A DNA stretch of 64,000 nt. It comes from Kitasatospora gansuensis (lineage in GTDB: Bacteria > Actinomycetota > Actinomycetes > Streptomycetales > Streptomycetaceae). Location: assembly GCF_014203705.1 (NCBI RefSeq), contig NZ_JACHJR010000001.1, positions 558,001-622,000 of the forward strand, given 5' to 3'. The notes below the pieces were generated by a model. That model had not been told where the DNA came from, searched no databases, and saw only the letters and a list, made by a program, of their open reading frames with translations. The number at the start of each line of letters is the position of its first letter. Within the stretch, counting starts at the first letter, position 1. Of the stretch, positions 25,594 through 34,018 are shown in pieces. The position numbers and the translations under genes are program-made.

Positions 25594-27180
25594 ATGTCCC
25601 TGACCCGCCATCTCAGCCGCGGCCGCGACCTGGCCCGGACCGCAGGCGACCACGCCTCCGACATGTTCGCCCCGCTCACCGTGATCGGCCGCGGCCTGCG
25701 GCACCACTCCGACTGGGTGAAGGCCCGCTGGGCCGCCACCCCGAAGGAGAAGCGCGGCCCGACCATCTTCCTGACCGCCGCCGGCGTCCTCGGCGTCTTC
25801 CTGCTCCCGCACGGCCCGCTGCTCGCCCTGGTCGCCCTGATGGCCAGCGCCGCCTGGGTCGGCCGCTCCCCCAAGGCCCCGCCCGCCGCGCCCGAACCGG
25901 ACGCCGCCGACCTCAAGCTGACCGCGCTGTACGCCGCCCTGACGCCCTATCTGGCCGCGCCGGAGGAGCTCAGCCCGATGTACGGCCCGGACGGCCGCTA
26001 CCAGGACGTGTTCAGCGGCTGGGAGTTCGACGATCAGGGCCGGCTGGCCGGTCTCGACCTCGGCTATCCGGCGTACTTCACCGACACCGAGCCCGCCGCC
26101 CGGGCCCGGGTCGAGCAGGTGATCCAGGGCAAGGCGGGCCGGTCCAGGGAGTACCGCTTCGACTGGGACGAGGAGTCCAACCGGCTCCGGGTCACCGCGC
26201 TCGCGCCGCTGGCCACCGACATCGCCGCCCAGCCCTTCGTCACCACGCCCGGCGAGATCGTGCTCGGCTTCACCGACGACCACGGCAGCCGCCGCACCAT
26301 CCCGGTCACCCAGGACGGCGGCACCGTCCAGCAGCCGCCGGTGGTCTGGCGCACCGGCGCCCGCTCCTCCGAGCCGCACCTGCTGGCGCTCGGCTCGGCG
26401 GGTTCCGGCACCTCCACCCTGATCCGCTCGATCGCCCTGCAGGCGCTGCGGCACGGCGACCTGATGGTGATCGACGGGGCCGGTACGGGCGAGCACGCCT
26501 GCCTGGTCAACCGGCCCGGCGTGCACACCGTGGAGACCAGCCTGCACGGCGCGCTGGCCGCGCTGGAGTGGGCCGCCCAGGAGACCGAACGGCGGCTCAC
26601 CGCACTGAACGCCGCCCGCCACCACGGCGTCGCCGCTCCCGAGGACGTCACCCGCCCGCTCTGGCTGCTGCTCGACCACCCCACCGAGCTGACCGAGCTG
26701 GCGCACGCCGAGGGCCGCCCGGATCCGCAGGAGCTGCTGGAGCTGCCGCTGCGGCACGGCCGGGCGGCACGCGTGACGGTGGTGGTCGCCGACGACCTGA
26801 CCGCCTACGACCGGATCTCGCCGACCGTCCGGGCCACCACCCGGGCCCGGGTGGTGCTCGGCCCGACCTCCCCGGGCACCGCCGAAGCCGTCCTGGCCGC
26901 ACCCCTGGACATCACCCCGGCCACCCAGACCCCGCCCGGCCGCGGCTACGCCCGGATCGGCGCGAGCGCCCCGGTCCGCCTCCAGGTGCCGGTCACCGTG
27001 GACCCGCTGGACGACGAGGCACCGGCCGCCCACCGGGAGGCGGTGATCACCCTGCTGCCGCACCGGGACACCAGGACCGAGGCGTCGGCCGTCGACCTCA
27101 AGGCCGACTCCGGGGTCCCCTCCGGCACCCCTGAAATGCCGAAAGAGCCCCCAGCGGTCCGCCCGCGTCCGGTGTGGTGA
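25594..27180 (+). CDS. sffA: SffA, SpoIIIE/FtsK-like protein of sporulation septa
   Basis: 528 residues from ATG 25594 (GGGGAGAAG upstream). One or two membrane helices lie near residues 60-95 (TIFLTAAGVLGVFLLPHGPL). A FtsK-type ATPase-like domain follows from about 265: Walker A position LALGSAGSGTSTLIRSI, Walker B-like WLLLDHPTEL. The Walker A lysine is replaced by Thr (GSGTS instead of GSGKS), which should weaken or abolish ATP hydrolysis. No gamma DNA-binding domain is visible at the C-terminus, unlike FtsK. In S. coelicolor SffA sits at sporulation septa with SmeA and helps chromosome segregation. Whether the missing lysine is typical of all SffA proteins would need comparison. Confidence 0.8.
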   Translation: MSLTRHLSRGRDLARTAGDHASDMFAPLTVIGRGLRHHSDWVKARWAATPKEKRGPTIFLTAAGVLGVFLLPHGPLLALVALMASAAWVGRSPKAPPAAPEPDAADLKLTALYAALTPYLAAPEELSPMYGPDGRYQDVFSGWEFDDQGRLAGLDLGYPAYFTDTEPAARARVEQVIQGKAGRSREYRFDWDEESNRLRVTALAPLATDIAAQPFVTTPGEIVLGFTDDHGSRRTIPVTQDGGTVQQPPVVWRTGARSSEPHLLALGSAGSGTSTLIRSIALQALRHGDLMVIDGAGTGEHACLVNRPGVHTVETSLHGALAALEWAAQETERRLTALNAARHHGVAAPEDVTRPLWLLLDHPTELTELAHAEGRPDPQELLELPLRHGRAARVTVVVADDLTAYDRISPTVRATTRARVVLGPTSPGTAEAVLAAPLDITPATQTPPGRGYARIGASAPVRLQVPVTVDPLDDEAPAAHREAVITLLPHRDTRTEASAVDLKADSGVPSGTPEMPKEPPAVRPRPVW

Positions 27181-27333
27181 CCCAGCAGCGGTAAGCTGGC
27201 GCGCCACCCGTATCCAGGGTCGCTCTCCGCACATTAAGTGACACACTGGGTGATAAATGCGTTCAGATGTGACAAATCGGGCGACGATGGGTACAAACAG
27301 TGGCGGTACGACAGGCGACGCATGTCCCGGGAC

Positions 27334-27361
27334 GGGAATCTTCGTCGACGGCCGAGCGTTG
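27334..27361 (+). promoter_or_regulatory. SigR-type promoter of rbpA
   Basis: GGGAAT at 27334-27339 and GTTG at 27358-27361 are separated by exactly 18 bases, matching the SigR (oxidative/thiol stress) consensus GGAAT-N18-GTT. rbpA of S. coelicolor is a known SigR target. The predicted transcript has a leader of about 55 bases before the ATG at 27423. Confidence 0.88.
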
Positions 27362-27422
27362 ACCGAACGACGATGACAGCGACCACTAGTCCTGTGGGCC
27401 ATAAGCCCTGGAGGCACGATTC

Positions 27423-27797
27423 ATGAGCGAGCGAGCTCTCCGCGGCACGCGACTCGGGGCCACTAGCTACGAGACCGACCGTGGAATTGATCTGGCTCCC
27501 CGCCAGACCGTTGAGTACGCATGTCAGAACGGACACCGATTCGAGGTTCCTTTCTCCGTTGAGGCGGAGATTCCCTCGGCTTGGGAATGCCGGTTCTGTG
27601 GCCAGGAGGCCATGCTGCTGGACGGCGATGTGCCGGAGGAGAAGAAGACCAAGCCGACGCGCACCCATTGGGACATGCTGATGGAGCGTCGGACGAGGGA
27701 GGAGTTGGAGGAGGTCCTGGCAGAGCGCCTGGCCGTACTCCGCTCCGGCGGGATGAACCTCGCGGTTCACCCTCGCGACACCCGCAAGAGCGCCTGA
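27423..27797 (+). CDS. rbpA: RNA polymerase-binding protein RbpA
   Basis: 124 residues, ATG 27423 behind GGAGG. Highly typical: N-terminal tail RGTRLGATSYETDRGIDLAP, core with zinc ligands Cys34, His38, Cys56 and Cys59 (ACQNGH, WECRFCG), the acidic-basic linker (EEKKTKPTRTHWD) and the C-terminal sigma-interaction helices MERRTREELEEVLAERLA. RbpA binds RNA polymerase and the principal sigma factor (HrdB) and stabilises the open promoter complex; it also influences rifampicin tolerance. Expression from the SigR promoter just upstream links it to thiol-oxidative stress. Base usage here is less GC-biased than in its neighbours, as in many highly conserved genes. Confidence 0.97.
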   Translation: MSERALRGTRLGATSYETDRGIDLAPRQTVEYACQNGHRFEVPFSVEAEIPSAWECRFCGQEAMLLDGDVPEEKKTKPTRTHWDMLMERRTREELEEVLAERLAVLRSGGMNLAVHPRDTRKSA

Positions 27798-27831
27798 CCC
27801 GAGGCCGCCCACCGGCGGCGACCGAACCCGA

Positions 27832-27873
27832 AGGGGCCCGAGCTTCTCCCGAAGCCCGGGCCCCTCGGCTTTT
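27832..27873 (+). terminator. Strong terminator between rbpA and fxsA
   Basis: Long near-perfect hairpin (aggggcccg..gcttc / gaagc..cgggcccct, loop tccc) at 27832-27865, followed by ggctttt, a real T tract on the plus strand. It terminates rbpA and probably also the convergent fxsA. Confidence 0.88.
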
Positions 27874-27894
27874 CCCGTCCTGACCGCTACAGCC

Positions 27895-28479
27895 TCAGCC
27901 GTTGATCGGCGGCCGGTAGTCGGTGTTCGGCCCGGACGGCTGCGCCGGGTCCACCACCTCGCCCTGGATCACCTTGCCGTCGGGCCGGTGGATCCGGATC
28001 TGCTCCTGCAACCGCACCGCGTCCGCCAGCGGGTCGGCGCCCACCGGCGCGGTCGAGCGCAGCGCGGTGGTGGCGAAGCGGCGGCCCAGGGCCCGCCAGA
28101 GCGCCCTGGTCGGCGGGAAGATCAGCGACAGGCCGAGCACGTCCGACAGGAAGCCGGGCAGCATCAGCAGCAGGCCCGCCAGCACGGTCATGCTGGTGCC
28201 GGTCTGCGGCTGCTGGGACTGCGGCTGCCTGCTCTGCTCGATCGCCGCCGAGATGGCCTTCAGCCCGGCCCGCTTGATCAGCCAGCCGCCCAGCAGCAAC
28301 CCGCCGAGCAACAGCAGCAGGACGGCGAACCAGCTGGTCGCCTCGGCGACCACGGTCAGCAGCCAGATCTCCAGCACCAGCCAGGCGGCGATCAACAACG
28401 GCAGGACCCGCCGCACCCGGCCGCGCGGTGCCGAGGGGGCCGGGGGAACTTGCTGGCTCACGGTACGAATCCACTCCAT
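27895..28479 (-). CDS. fxsA: FxsA family membrane protein
   Basis: 194 residues from ATG 28479 (an upstream start 19 codons earlier lacks a leader). Hydrophobic helices at about residues 27-65 and 110-130, with the FxsA signature LLLMLPGFLSDVLGLSLIFPPTRAL in the second half (the conserved L-L-P-G-x-x-S-D). E. coli FxsA is a small cytoplasmic-membrane protein first known for relieving phage T7 exclusion; its cellular role is unclear. The hydrophilic C-terminus here (RIHRPDGKVIQGEVVDP) is as commonly found in actinobacterial members. Same strand as lnt 69 bases upstream. Confidence 0.9.
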   Translation of the reverse strand: MEWIRTVSQQVPPAPSAPRGRVRRVLPLLIAAWLVLEIWLLTVVAEATSWFAVLLLLLGGLLLGGWLIKRAGLKAISAAIEQSRQPQSQQPQTGTSMTVLAGLLLMLPGFLSDVLGLSLIFPPTRALWRALGRRFATTALRSTAPVGADPLADAVRLQEQIRIHRPDGKVIQGEVVDPAQPSGPNTDYRPPING

Positions 28480-28548
28480 CGTGGTGCCCCGATCCACCGC
28501 CCGACCGGCTGATCCGGCCCGGCTACTGGGCACCACCTGGCATAACGA

Positions 28549-30162
28549 CTAGGACTCGGCCGGTGTTCCGACGCCCCGGCGACGGCGGAACGCGTCCAGC
28601 GCCACCAGACCGCAGGCCAGCAGCCCGGCCATCGCGAGCACCCACTCCGGGCCGGCGCCGACCCGGTCGGCCAGCGTCCTGCCGTCCCGCAGCGGGACGA
28701 CGGCGCTCAGCTGAGCCGCCGTCAGCTCCTCGGTGTGCTCGGTCACCGTGCCGTCCGGCGCCACGATCGCGCTGATCCCACTGGTGGCGGCGATCAGCAC
28801 GGCCCGGCCGTGCTCGACCGCGCGCAGCCGGGACATCGCCAGCTGCTGGTCGGGCTGGCCGCTCTTGGCGTACGTGGCGTTGTTGGTCTGCACGACCAGC
28901 ACCCGGCCGCCCTGGTTGACGGTGTCCCGGACGATCTCGTCGTACGCGACCTCGAAGCAGATCACGTCGCCGATCCGGGCCGGGCCGAGCTGGAGCACGC
29001 CGCTGCTGGTCCCGGGGAAGAAGTCCCGGGCGACCTGCTGGAGCCGGGTGATCACCTTGGACAGCTGGTCCCGGAACGGCACGTACTCGCCGAACGGCAC
29101 CGGGTGCTGCTTGGTGTACGAGGCGCCGGGGCCGGTCCGCGGGTCCCAGACGATGCCCTGGTTGAGCACGTGCTGCTCGTCGGGGCCGTTCACCAGCGCG
29201 CCGACCAGGACCGGGACCCCGATCGCCTTCACGGCGGCGTCGATCCGGCCGTACGCCTCGGCGTTGGTGAACGGGTCGAAGTCGGAGGAGTTCTCCGGCC
29301 AGATCACCACGTCCGGCCGCTCGGCCCGGCCGGCCGCGACGTCGGCGGCGAGCTGCTCGGTGGCCTTGGCGTGGTTCTTCAGCACGGTCATCGGGGTGCC
29401 GAGGAAGTGCATGCCCGGGTTGGGCACGTTGCCCTGGATCACCGCGACCTTGACGGTCTCGGCGGCGGCCGTCGGGACGGGCACCAGGTACCCGGCCAGC
29501 AGGACCGCCACCGCCCCGCCAGCGGCCAGCGCGGCGGTCAGCGGGGCCCGGCCCGGCCCCCGGCGCAGGCGCAGCGCGCCCCAGGCCAGCAAGGTGCCGC
29601 AGAGCGCGACCGCGAAGGTCACCAGCGGCGCCCCGCCGAGGGCGGCCAGCGGGGTGAAGGGGGTGGCGGTGTTGGCGAACGCCAGCCGGCCCCAGGGGAA
29701 GCCGCCCAGCGGCAGCCGGTCCCTGGCCCACTCCTGGGTGACCCAGAGGCAGGCCGCCCAGACCGGCCAGCCGGGCAGCCGGGAGGTGGCGGCCAGACCG
29801 GCACCCAGGGCCGCCAGGAACAGCGCCTCGATCACCGACAGGCCGATGGTCGCGTCCAGACCGATCACCCGCAGCCACCAGAGCAGCAGCAGGAAGAACG
29901 GCAGCCCGAACGCGAAGCCCGTCCACGCCCCCTGCCGCGCCGTCCGCCCCCGGGTCAGCAACGAGAGCCCGGCCACCCCGACCAGCGAGAGCGGCCAGAG
30001 GTCGTACGGCGGGAAGGCCAGCGCCAGCAGCAGACCGCAGAGCACCGCCAGCCCCGTCCGGGGCAGCCCGGCGACCAGCCGGACGGGCCGCCCCGCACGG
30101 GGGGCGGCGGGCTCCGGGTCGGGTGCCGTCACGGGGTGCTCCTGCTCGACGGGCAGTGCCAT
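28549..30162 (-). CDS. lnt: Apolipoprotein N-acyltransferase Lnt
   Basis: 537 residues from ATG 30162 (GAGAGGTGG upstream). About seven N-terminal membrane helices (residues 30-240), then a nitrilase-type domain outside the membrane. Catalytic residues can be followed: Glu in VVIWPENSSDFD, Lys in SYTKQHPVPFGEYVPF, Cys in IGDVICFEVAYDEIVRD. A last membrane helix (VLAMAGLLACGLVALDAF) ends the protein. Lnt transfers an acyl chain from phospholipid to the N-terminal Cys of lipoproteins, the final lipoprotein maturation step. Streptomyces carry Lnt homologues despite being Gram-positive. Neighbouring fxsA and rbpA form a conserved block with it. Confidence 0.95.
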   Translation of the reverse strand: MALPVEQEHPVTAPDPEPAAPRAGRPVRLVAGLPRTGLAVLCGLLLALAFPPYDLWPLSLVGVAGLSLLTRGRTARQGAWTGFAFGLPFFLLLLWWLRVIGLDATIGLSVIEALFLAALGAGLAATSRLPGWPVWAACLWVTQEWARDRLPLGGFPWGRLAFANTATPFTPLAALGGAPLVTFAVALCGTLLAWGALRLRRGPGRAPLTAALAAGGAVAVLLAGYLVPVPTAAAETVKVAVIQGNVPNPGMHFLGTPMTVLKNHAKATEQLAADVAAGRAERPDVVIWPENSSDFDPFTNAEAYGRIDAAVKAIGVPVLVGALVNGPDEQHVLNQGIVWDPRTGPGASYTKQHPVPFGEYVPFRDQLSKVITRLQQVARDFFPGTSSGVLQLGPARIGDVICFEVAYDEIVRDTVNQGGRVLVVQTNNATYAKSGQPDQQLAMSRLRAVEHGRAVLIAATSGISAIVAPDGTVTEHTEELTAAQLSAVVPLRDGRTLADRVGAGPEWVLAMAGLLACGLVALDAFRRRRGVGTPAES

Positions 30163-30261
30163 CTGCGCACCACCTCTCTGTCTGTGCAGGTCCATCCTGG
30201 TCGCAAGACAGTACCCCGGACCGTCGACACCCCCGTCGCCCAGGGTCCGGGGAACTCTGCC

Positions 30262-31038
30262 TCAGCCCACGCTGTCCGGGGCGAACCACTCCTGGCTGCC
30301 CGCCATCGCGACCAGCTCGGCCTCGGTGAGCAGCGGCGGGTCGGTGACCTGGACCGGGCTGTCCAGCGCGGTGATGGCGCTCAGCACGACCACCCGGTGG
30401 TCCGGGTAGACGATCGTGACGTCGAGGGAGGGGCCGTCCCACGGGGGGCCGCCCTGCTCCTGCTGGCTCTGCGAGCGCGCCGTGCTCACCTTGAGCACCG
30501 AGCGGTCCGGGCGGACGGCCGACCGGCAGGTGAAGCCGGGAAGTTCGGGTGTGGGGCACTTCGGGTTGGTGTAGAAGCCCGGAGTGCTCGGGTCCCGGGC
30601 CGGGTCGTGGGTGATCACCAGGAGGTAGCCCGGTCGGCCGTTGCGCTCCAGGGAGTAGTAAGTCCCTCGGGTGGCGCTTTGCGACGGGCCGGGCTCCGGC
30701 TCGTGCGACGGGCCCGACCGGACCGCGACCCGCAGGCCTGCGACGTCCCGGGGCAGCAGCGTGCCCACCGGGTAGAACCGGTCCTCCCTCGCCGACGGCA
30801 CCTTGGCGGGCGCCGCGCCCCGGTCGTGGTGCAGCACCGGCAGGCTGCCCAGCGCTCCGACCAGCAGGGCGACGCCCGCCACTACGCCGACCGCCCGGCG
30901 GGTCCGGCGCCTGCGGCGGCCCACGTCGACCTGGGTCCGGATCGCGGCGGTCACGTCCCCGGCGGGGAACTGCACGTCGTCGAGCGCCCGGTCCAGCAAG
31001 TCGTGGAGGGAGTTGAGGTCGTTCATCCGATCCCCCAT
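30262..31038 (-). CDS. Single-pass membrane protein coupled to the ECF sigma factor
   Basis: 258 residues from ATG 31038, overlapping the sigma factor's stop as TGATG (coupled translation); ATG 31026 with GGGGGAT upstream is an alternative start. Residues 1-55 are cytoplasmic (NDLNSLHDLLDRALDDVQFPA...) with a run of Arg (RRRRRRTRR) before one membrane helix (AVGVVAGVALLVGALGSL). About 180 residues follow outside, with a Cys pair (NPKCP, FTCRS). Position and topology suggest an anti-sigma or co-regulator, but there is no zinc HxxxCxxC motif, so it is not a ZAS-type anti-sigma. The same arrangement accompanies many SigE-family factors in Streptomyces. Confidence 0.75.
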   Translation of the reverse strand: MGDRMNDLNSLHDLLDRALDDVQFPAGDVTAAIRTQVDVGRRRRRTRRAVGVVAGVALLVGALGSLPVLHHDRGAAPAKVPSAREDRFYPVGTLLPRDVAGLRVAVRSGPSHEPEPGPSQSATRGTYYSLERNGRPGYLLVITHDPARDPSTPGFYTNPKCPTPELPGFTCRSAVRPDRSVLKVSTARSQSQQEQGGPPWDGPSLDVTIVYPDHRVVVLSAITALDSPVQVTDPPLLTEAELVAMAGSQEWFAPDSVG

Positions 31039-31562
31039 CAGGAAACCGCCCCGATCTTCTGCAGTAGGTCCTCGTCCGCCATGGCCCCGCCCAGGGTCGC
31101 CCGCAGTGATGCCAGCGCTCGGGCCGTGTGGCTCTTCACGGTGCCCTGGCCGATGCCCAGGACCTGCGCGGTCTCCGCCACGCCCAGGTCCTCCCAGAAC
31201 CGGAGCACCAGCACCGCCCGCTGCTTGGTGGGCAGCCGGCGGAGCGCGGTGCGGACCACCACACCGAGCTCGAGGTCGCCGGGGCCGGCCAGGGCCTGCT
31301 CGGGCAGCTCGCCGTGCGGCTGCTCGCGGCGCCAGCGGCGTCGGCGGGAGCTGATGAAGGTGCTGTAGAGCGTCCGCCGGGTGTAGGCGTCCAGGCTGTC
31401 GATGCGGTCGATCCGGCGCCGGGCCAGGATCACCTTCACCAGCGTCGACTGCACCAGGTCGTCCGCCTCGTGCGCGTCCCCGCACAGCAGGTAGGCGCTG
31501 CGCAGCAGCCGTTGGTGCCGGCTGGCGACGTACTCGTCCAGTTCCTCTGGATCGGGTGCCAC
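31038..31562 (-). CDS. SigE-family ECF RNA polymerase sigma factor
   Basis: 174 residues, GTG 31562 behind GAGGGGG. Region 2 (about residues 12-75): RHQRLLRSAYLLCGDAHEADDLVQSTLVKV... and LDAYTRRTLYSTFISSRRRR. Region 4 (about 105-160): ALRRLPTKQRAVLVLRFWEDLGVAETAQVLGIGQGTVKSHTARAL with a clear helix-turn-helix. It lacks regions 1 and 3, as expected for an extracytoplasmic-function factor. The gene is translationally coupled to a membrane protein. No ECF-type promoter motif could be assigned with confidence in the 133 bases upstream. Target genes unknown. Confidence 0.93.
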   Translation of the reverse strand: MAPDPEELDEYVASRHQRLLRSAYLLCGDAHEADDLVQSTLVKVILARRRIDRIDSLDAYTRRTLYSTFISSRRRRWRREQPHGELPEQALAGPGDLELGVVVRTALRRLPTKQRAVLVLRFWEDLGVAETAQVLGIGQGTVKSHTARALASLRATLGGAMADEDLLQKIGAVS

Positions 31563-31648
31563 GGATCCCCCTCTTCGGGTCCCGCTGTCGAGACCTCACC
31601 CCTCTAGAGACCGAGCCACCGCCCCGGGTTGTCCCGGTCCGGGGACGA

Positions 31649-31682
31649 GTCTGCCCGCCGCCCCGGAGGACGGCGGGCAGAC
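31649..31682 (-). terminator. Hairpin terminator after the amidohydrolase gene
   Basis: A 12-bp perfect stem (gtctgcccgccg and its complement) with a 10-base loop lies 13 bases past the stop codon of the minus-strand amidohydrolase, before the sigma factor gene. Confidence 0.78.
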
Positions 31683-31695
31683 GGCGCGTACGGGC

Positions 31696-33303
31696 TCAGG
31701 CGGCGTGCACCGTCCGGCCCCGGACGACGGTGCGGAGGCAGGTGGGCAGCGGCTCGCCCGGGGTGAGGTCGGGGAGGCCGGGGGTGCCGGAGCGGGGGTC
31801 GGTGGACCAGCCGGCCACCCGGGAGTCGGGGGTCTGGACGATCAGGTCGGCGGCGGCCCAGATCGCGAAGCTGGCCACCGCGCCGGGGACCAGTACGCCG
31901 TCCTGGTCCCGGCCGATCGCCCGCCAGCCGCCCCGGGTGTGGGCGGTGAAGGCGGCCCGGACCGAGATCCGGTGCTCGGGGGTCCGGTGGAACGCGGCGG
32001 CCCGGACGGTGCCCCAGGGATCGAGCGGGGTGACGGGGGCGTCCGAGCCGAAGGCCAGCGGGACGCCGGTCCGCAGCAGCGCGGCGAAGGGGTTCAGCCC
32101 GGCGGCCCGCTCGGTGCCCAGGCGCTGGGCGTACATGCCGTCGGGGCCGCCCCAGGCCGCGTCGAAGGCGGGCTGGACGGAGGCGGTCAGGCCGAGCTCG
32201 GCGAAGGCGGCGACGGCCTTCTCGTCCAGTGCCTCGGCGTGCTCGATCCGGTGCCGCCGGGCGCGGACCCGGTCCAGACCGACCCGGTCGGCGGCGGCCC
32301 GGACGCCGTCCAGGACGGCGGTCAGCGCGGCGTCGCCGATGGCGTGGAAGCCGGCCTGCAGGCCCGCCTCGGTGCAGGCGACCACGTGGTCGGCGACCTG
32401 CCGGGCCGTCAGGTAGGCGGCACCGGTGTGGTCGGCGTCGGTGTAGGGGGCGTGCAGGCAGGCGGTGTGCGAGCCGAGCGCGCCGTCGACGAAGAGGTCC
32501 CCGGCCGCGCCCAGGGCGCCGAGGCGGCGGGCGGTCTCGACGCCGGCGGGGGCGAGTTCGCCCCAGTAGCCGAAGACCTCGGGGCCGGTGCCCTCGGCGG
32601 CCAGCGCGAGCAGTTCGGCGAAGTCCTGCTCGGAGGAGATGTCGGGGCCCGCGCACTCGTGCAGGGCGCCGATGCCCAGCGCGGCGGCCCGGGCCAGGGC
32701 GGCCCGCTGGGCGGCCCGGCGCTGATCCGCTGTCAGGTGGGCGAGGGCCGCGCGCCGGACGGCGTGGTGGGCGTCCCGGCTGAGCGGGCCTTCGGGGTGG
32801 TACCCGGCGCGGTCGGCCAGATCCTCCGTCAGCTCCCGCAGCGCGCTGGAGGCGAGGGCGGAGTGCACGTCGGTGCGGGACAGGTAGAGGGCGGCGCCAC
32901 CGGCGGCGGCGTCCAGCTCGGCGAGCGTCGGCGGGCGGCCCTCGGGCCACTTGGTCTCGTCCCAGCCGTGCCCGATCAGCACGCCTTCGCCGGCGGCGGC
33001 GAAGGCCGCCACGGCGGCCAGCGCCTCGGCCAGCGAGGGGCAGCCGGTCAGATCCAGGCCGGTCAGCGCGAGGCCGGCCGAGGTGGCGTGCACGTGCGCG
33101 TCGACGAACGCCGGGGTGACCAGCGCGCCGTCCAGCTCGACCACCTCGTCGGCGGTCGCCGCGTACGGTTCGGCGGCGCCGTCGCTGCCGACCCAGGCGA
33201 TGTGTTCCCCCTCGACCAGCATCGCGGTGGCGAACGGGTCGGCGGGGCTGTAGACGGAACCGCCGCGCAGCAGCACGGTCCGGTGGGTGGTGGATGCGCT
33301 CAT
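31696..33303 (-). CDS. Amidohydrolase family protein (YtcJ-like)
   Basis: 535 residues from ATG 33303. N-terminal beta-sandwich strands (LLRGGSVYSPADPFATAMLVEGEHIAWVG) lead into the TIM-barrel with metal ligands His-x-His in FVDAHVHATSAG, a later His in GFHAIGDAAL, the Glu/His of HRIEHAEAL, and the Asp in FGSDAPVTPLDPW. This order is that of the YtcJ/AepA group of metal-dependent hydrolases. Substrates of this group are amides, carbamates or imides but differ between members, so no substrate is proposed. Stand-alone gene, ended by the terminator at 31649-31682; an lrp-type regulator gene lies upstream on the same strand. Confidence 0.92.
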   Translation of the reverse strand: MSASTTHRTVLLRGGSVYSPADPFATAMLVEGEHIAWVGSDGAAEPYAATADEVVELDGALVTPAFVDAHVHATSAGLALTGLDLTGCPSLAEALAAVAAFAAAGEGVLIGHGWDETKWPEGRPPTLAELDAAAGGAALYLSRTDVHSALASSALRELTEDLADRAGYHPEGPLSRDAHHAVRRAALAHLTADQRRAAQRAALARAAALGIGALHECAGPDISSEQDFAELLALAAEGTGPEVFGYWGELAPAGVETARRLGALGAAGDLFVDGALGSHTACLHAPYTDADHTGAAYLTARQVADHVVACTEAGLQAGFHAIGDAALTAVLDGVRAAADRVGLDRVRARRHRIEHAEALDEKAVAAFAELGLTASVQPAFDAAWGGPDGMYAQRLGTERAAGLNPFAALLRTGVPLAFGSDAPVTPLDPWGTVRAAAFHRTPEHRISVRAAFTAHTRGGWRAIGRDQDGVLVPGAVASFAIWAAADLIVQTPDSRVAGWSTDPRSGTPGLPDLTPGEPLPTCLRTVVRGRTVHAA

Positions 33304-33349
33304 GGGGCACAAGTCTGCACCCGTACGGGCCGGGCTCCGGCCGCAGGGT

Positions 33350-33790
33350 CTAGAGCTTGGGCGGCCGCGCCTCGTACGGGGTCGAGAGCACCACCGTGGT
33401 CCTGGTCGAGACCCCGGCCGCGCTGCGGATTCGGGCGAGCAGGTCCTCCAGGTCGCCCGGGGCGCCGACCCGGACCTTGAGGATGTAGTTCTCGTCGCCC
33501 GCGACGCTGTGGCAGGCCTCGATCTCCGGCAGCCCGGACAGCCGGTCCGGGGTGTCGTCCGGGGAGCTGGGGTCGAAGGGTTTGACGGAGATGAAGGCGG
33601 TGAGCGCCAGATCGACCGCGTCCGGGTCGATGATCGCCGTGTAGCCGCGGATCACCCCGCGCTGTTCGAGGCGGCGCACGCGCTGGTGCACCGCCGAGGT
33701 GGACAGGCCGGTGGCCTTGCCCAGGTCCGTGTAGCTCATCCGGCCGTCCTCGAGGAGCAGCTGAACGATGCGTTGGTCGAGATCCTCCAC
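33350..33790 (-). CDS. Lrp/AsnC-family transcriptional regulator
   Basis: 146 residues, GTG 33790 (TTG 33799 is possible). N-terminal helix-turn-helix: LDQRIVQLLLEDGRMSYTDL then ATGLSTSAVHQRVRRLEQRG. C-terminal RAM/ACT-like effector domain: AFISVKPFDPSS..., EIEACHSVAGDENYILKVRV, RTTVVLSTPYEARPP. Such proteins form octamers or dimers and sense amino acids. Two perfect palindromes (33893-33939) lie upstream between this gene and 34019 and are likely operators, possibly autoregulatory. No adjacent amino-acid enzyme or exporter gene suggests its target. Confidence 0.92.
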   Translation of the reverse strand: MEDLDQRIVQLLLEDGRMSYTDLGKATGLSTSAVHQRVRRLEQRGVIRGYTAIIDPDAVDLALTAFISVKPFDPSSPDDTPDRLSGLPEIEACHSVAGDENYILKVRVGAPGDLEDLLARIRSAAGVSTRTTVVLSTPYEARPPKL

Positions 33791-33892
33791 AGTGCGCAAA
33801 CCTACTGCCCCGCGACCCCGGTCGGTGACAGCAGGGGGGCGGTCCGGCCCGCCACGGGTCGGGGGGCGCACGCTCCGGCACATGCCGCGCGA

Positions 33893-33939
33893 ATGTGGCG
33901 AGCGCCACATGACGTGCATCACACTGCGTCCGGACGCAG
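33893..33939. promoter_or_regulatory. Two perfect palindromes 30 bp apart in the lrp divergent promoter region
   Basis: ATGTGGCGAGCGCCACAT (33893-33910) and CTGCGTCCGGACGCAG (33924-33939) are each fully self-complementary, with centres exactly 30 bp apart, that is about three helical turns on one face of the DNA. The two sequences differ, so they may serve two proteins or a flexible Lrp octamer. They lie 103 bp from the lrp start and 80 bp from the start at 34019. Confidence 0.6.
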
Positions 33940-34018
33940 GATTATGAGGCCCCGTCAGCGGGAAATGGTGCTCTTGGCCAGGGCCGACGTCGGCCGGGCC
34001 CGATCCGAGGGGGATCAC

